Assembly (NCBI GenBank): GCA_964036155.1
Contig: OZ038422.1
Coordinates: 81,243,201 to 81,307,200 of the forward strand
Reading direction: 5' to 3'
From: Diploscapter coronatus
Lineage: Eukaryota > Nematoda > Chromadorea > Rhabditida > Rhabditidae
Length of the DNA stretch: 64,000 nt
Shown here: in pieces, positions 63,211-64,000 of the stretch
Position numbering within the stretch: the stretch's first letter is position 1
How the letters are laid out: every line of letters starts with the position of its first letter
Made by a program: the position numbers and the translations under genes
Notes under the pieces: model-generated
What the model saw: only the letters and a program-made list of their open reading frames with translations
Database searches by the model: none
What the model was told of the DNA's origin: nothing

Positions 63211-64000
63211 TTATTCATTCGAATGGGAATTGGAGTGGGAATGTGACTTGGAAGGAGTGGTTGGAAGGGAAGAGGAGCGAGATGGAGGACTGACCGCTGT
63301 TGTCTTGTCGCTCCATAAACCCTCCTCGCTGGTCAGAAACTGAGATGAAGAGCTTCGCTGAAAACAAACATTGCTTTTCTGGAATTGCACGAATAAAATA
63401 TGGGGTTTAAATTTATCATCTAGTAGTGATAAGTAAGAATATGCTTTCAAAAAATTCTCTATACCTGTTTTGAATTTGTGAAAGGAAGGTTTTAGGGCAA
63501 TGAAGGTTATGCGATGAAAATATTGCAACATCAGTTTCAGCGATGGTTCATTTTATTTCAATTATCCCATTGTCAGAAATGCTATTGCTAAAGACGATAA
63601 ATTGAGACAAGTTATGCAATCGATATACTAATTTAAAGTAAACACTACATGTGCACTGCATAATTTTAGATCGGCGCTAATTCAATTGCTAAATGTATGT
63701 TAATTTTTCCGTTTTTTTTTTTTTTAATTTTAATTTTGTCTCAATTGATCAATCTTTGATGATAATTGATCCTACTGCTCTTTTTTATGTAAACATGAAC
63801 GAAGTTGAGTTGCAAGAAAACTAATTATCAATTTCGTTAAGTTAGAATCATGAAACTTGATGAATAAAACGAAAAATGTCTCCATGGTTTCCGTGTTTCT
63901 AACTCGACATATATAATCATGAGCAACTTAATATGAAACTGATTATAATTAATGATTATGCAATAATAAGTAATATACTTACTGAGACAGAGATGTCGTG
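63211..64000 (-). CDS. 3' exons of an unidentified gene running past the right edge
   Basis: The last exon (63,211-63,357) reads RSSSSQFLTSEEGLWSDK and then a Ser/Pro-rich stretch ending HSHSNSHSNE before TAA. It is joined in phase to HDISVS in an exon whose donor CAGTAAGTA lies at about 63,980 and which leaves the window. The tail is hydrophilic and low in complexity, with possible phosphorylation sites. The rest of the gene is not visible, so no family can be named. Confidence 0.5.

Overview
The window is nuclear DNA of an invertebrate that I take to be a nematode. All genes are broken by many introns with GT donors and U-rich TTTCAG-type acceptors. The gene set includes a seven-transmembrane chemoreceptor of the nematode SRH/SRI type with its PYPAG motif, a likely MOLO-1-type membrane protein, a muscle protein with calponin-like (CLIK/UNC-87-type) repeats, and the ribosomal P0 / TCTP neighbour pair that I recall from C. 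elegans. Species cannot be named from this stretch. I saw no tRNA, rRNA, CRISPR array or prokaryotic feature.

Positions 1-17,400 hold a head-to-tail minus-strand series: a calponin-repeat muscle protein (open at the left edge), URM1, LAMTOR5, a DCN1-like protein, NSMCE2 and PCCA. It is interrupted by a 2-kb palindromic TTAA-flanked element between URM1 and LAMTOR5, and by a small hAT-type element inside a LAMTOR5 intron. WDR70 diverges from PCCA on the plus strand (17,702-22,769). Positions 22,800-36,300 are gene-poor: a small secreted, neuropeptide-like gene (24,999-25,664), an SLC46-like transporter on minus (27,129-32,295) and an F-box/kelch gene on minus (34,438-35,543) flanked by short palindromic repeats.

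After a 3.6-kb empty stretch come a class A peptide-receptor-like GPCR (39,725-42,778, plus) and a signal-peptide plus single-TM protein that I read as MOLO-1-like (43,412-46,186, plus). Next is a minus-strand translation cluster: RPL37A, TPT1/TCTP and RPLP0 (47,012-51,916). TRAPPC2 and a PMP3-type proteolipid follow in close tandem on plus (53,375-56,131), then a second, 165-bp copy of the TTAA palindrome, the SRH/SRI-like chemoreceptor (57,285-58,500), a small TM protein on minus, a secreted EndoU ribonuclease on minus (61,134-62,794), and the last exons of a gene that runs past the right edge.

Most genes are ordinary cell machinery: tRNA thiolation (URM1), mTORC1 signalling (LAMTOR5), neddylation (DCN1-like), SUMO/SMC5-6 repair (NSMCE2), propionate catabolism (PCCA), translation (P0, L37a, TCTP) and vesicle tethering (TRAPPC2). 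The close same-strand spacing fits nematode-style operons, but no trans-splicing data are available. For most multi-exon genes I checked that exon lengths sum to an open frame. Where a start or end is unsure this is stated.
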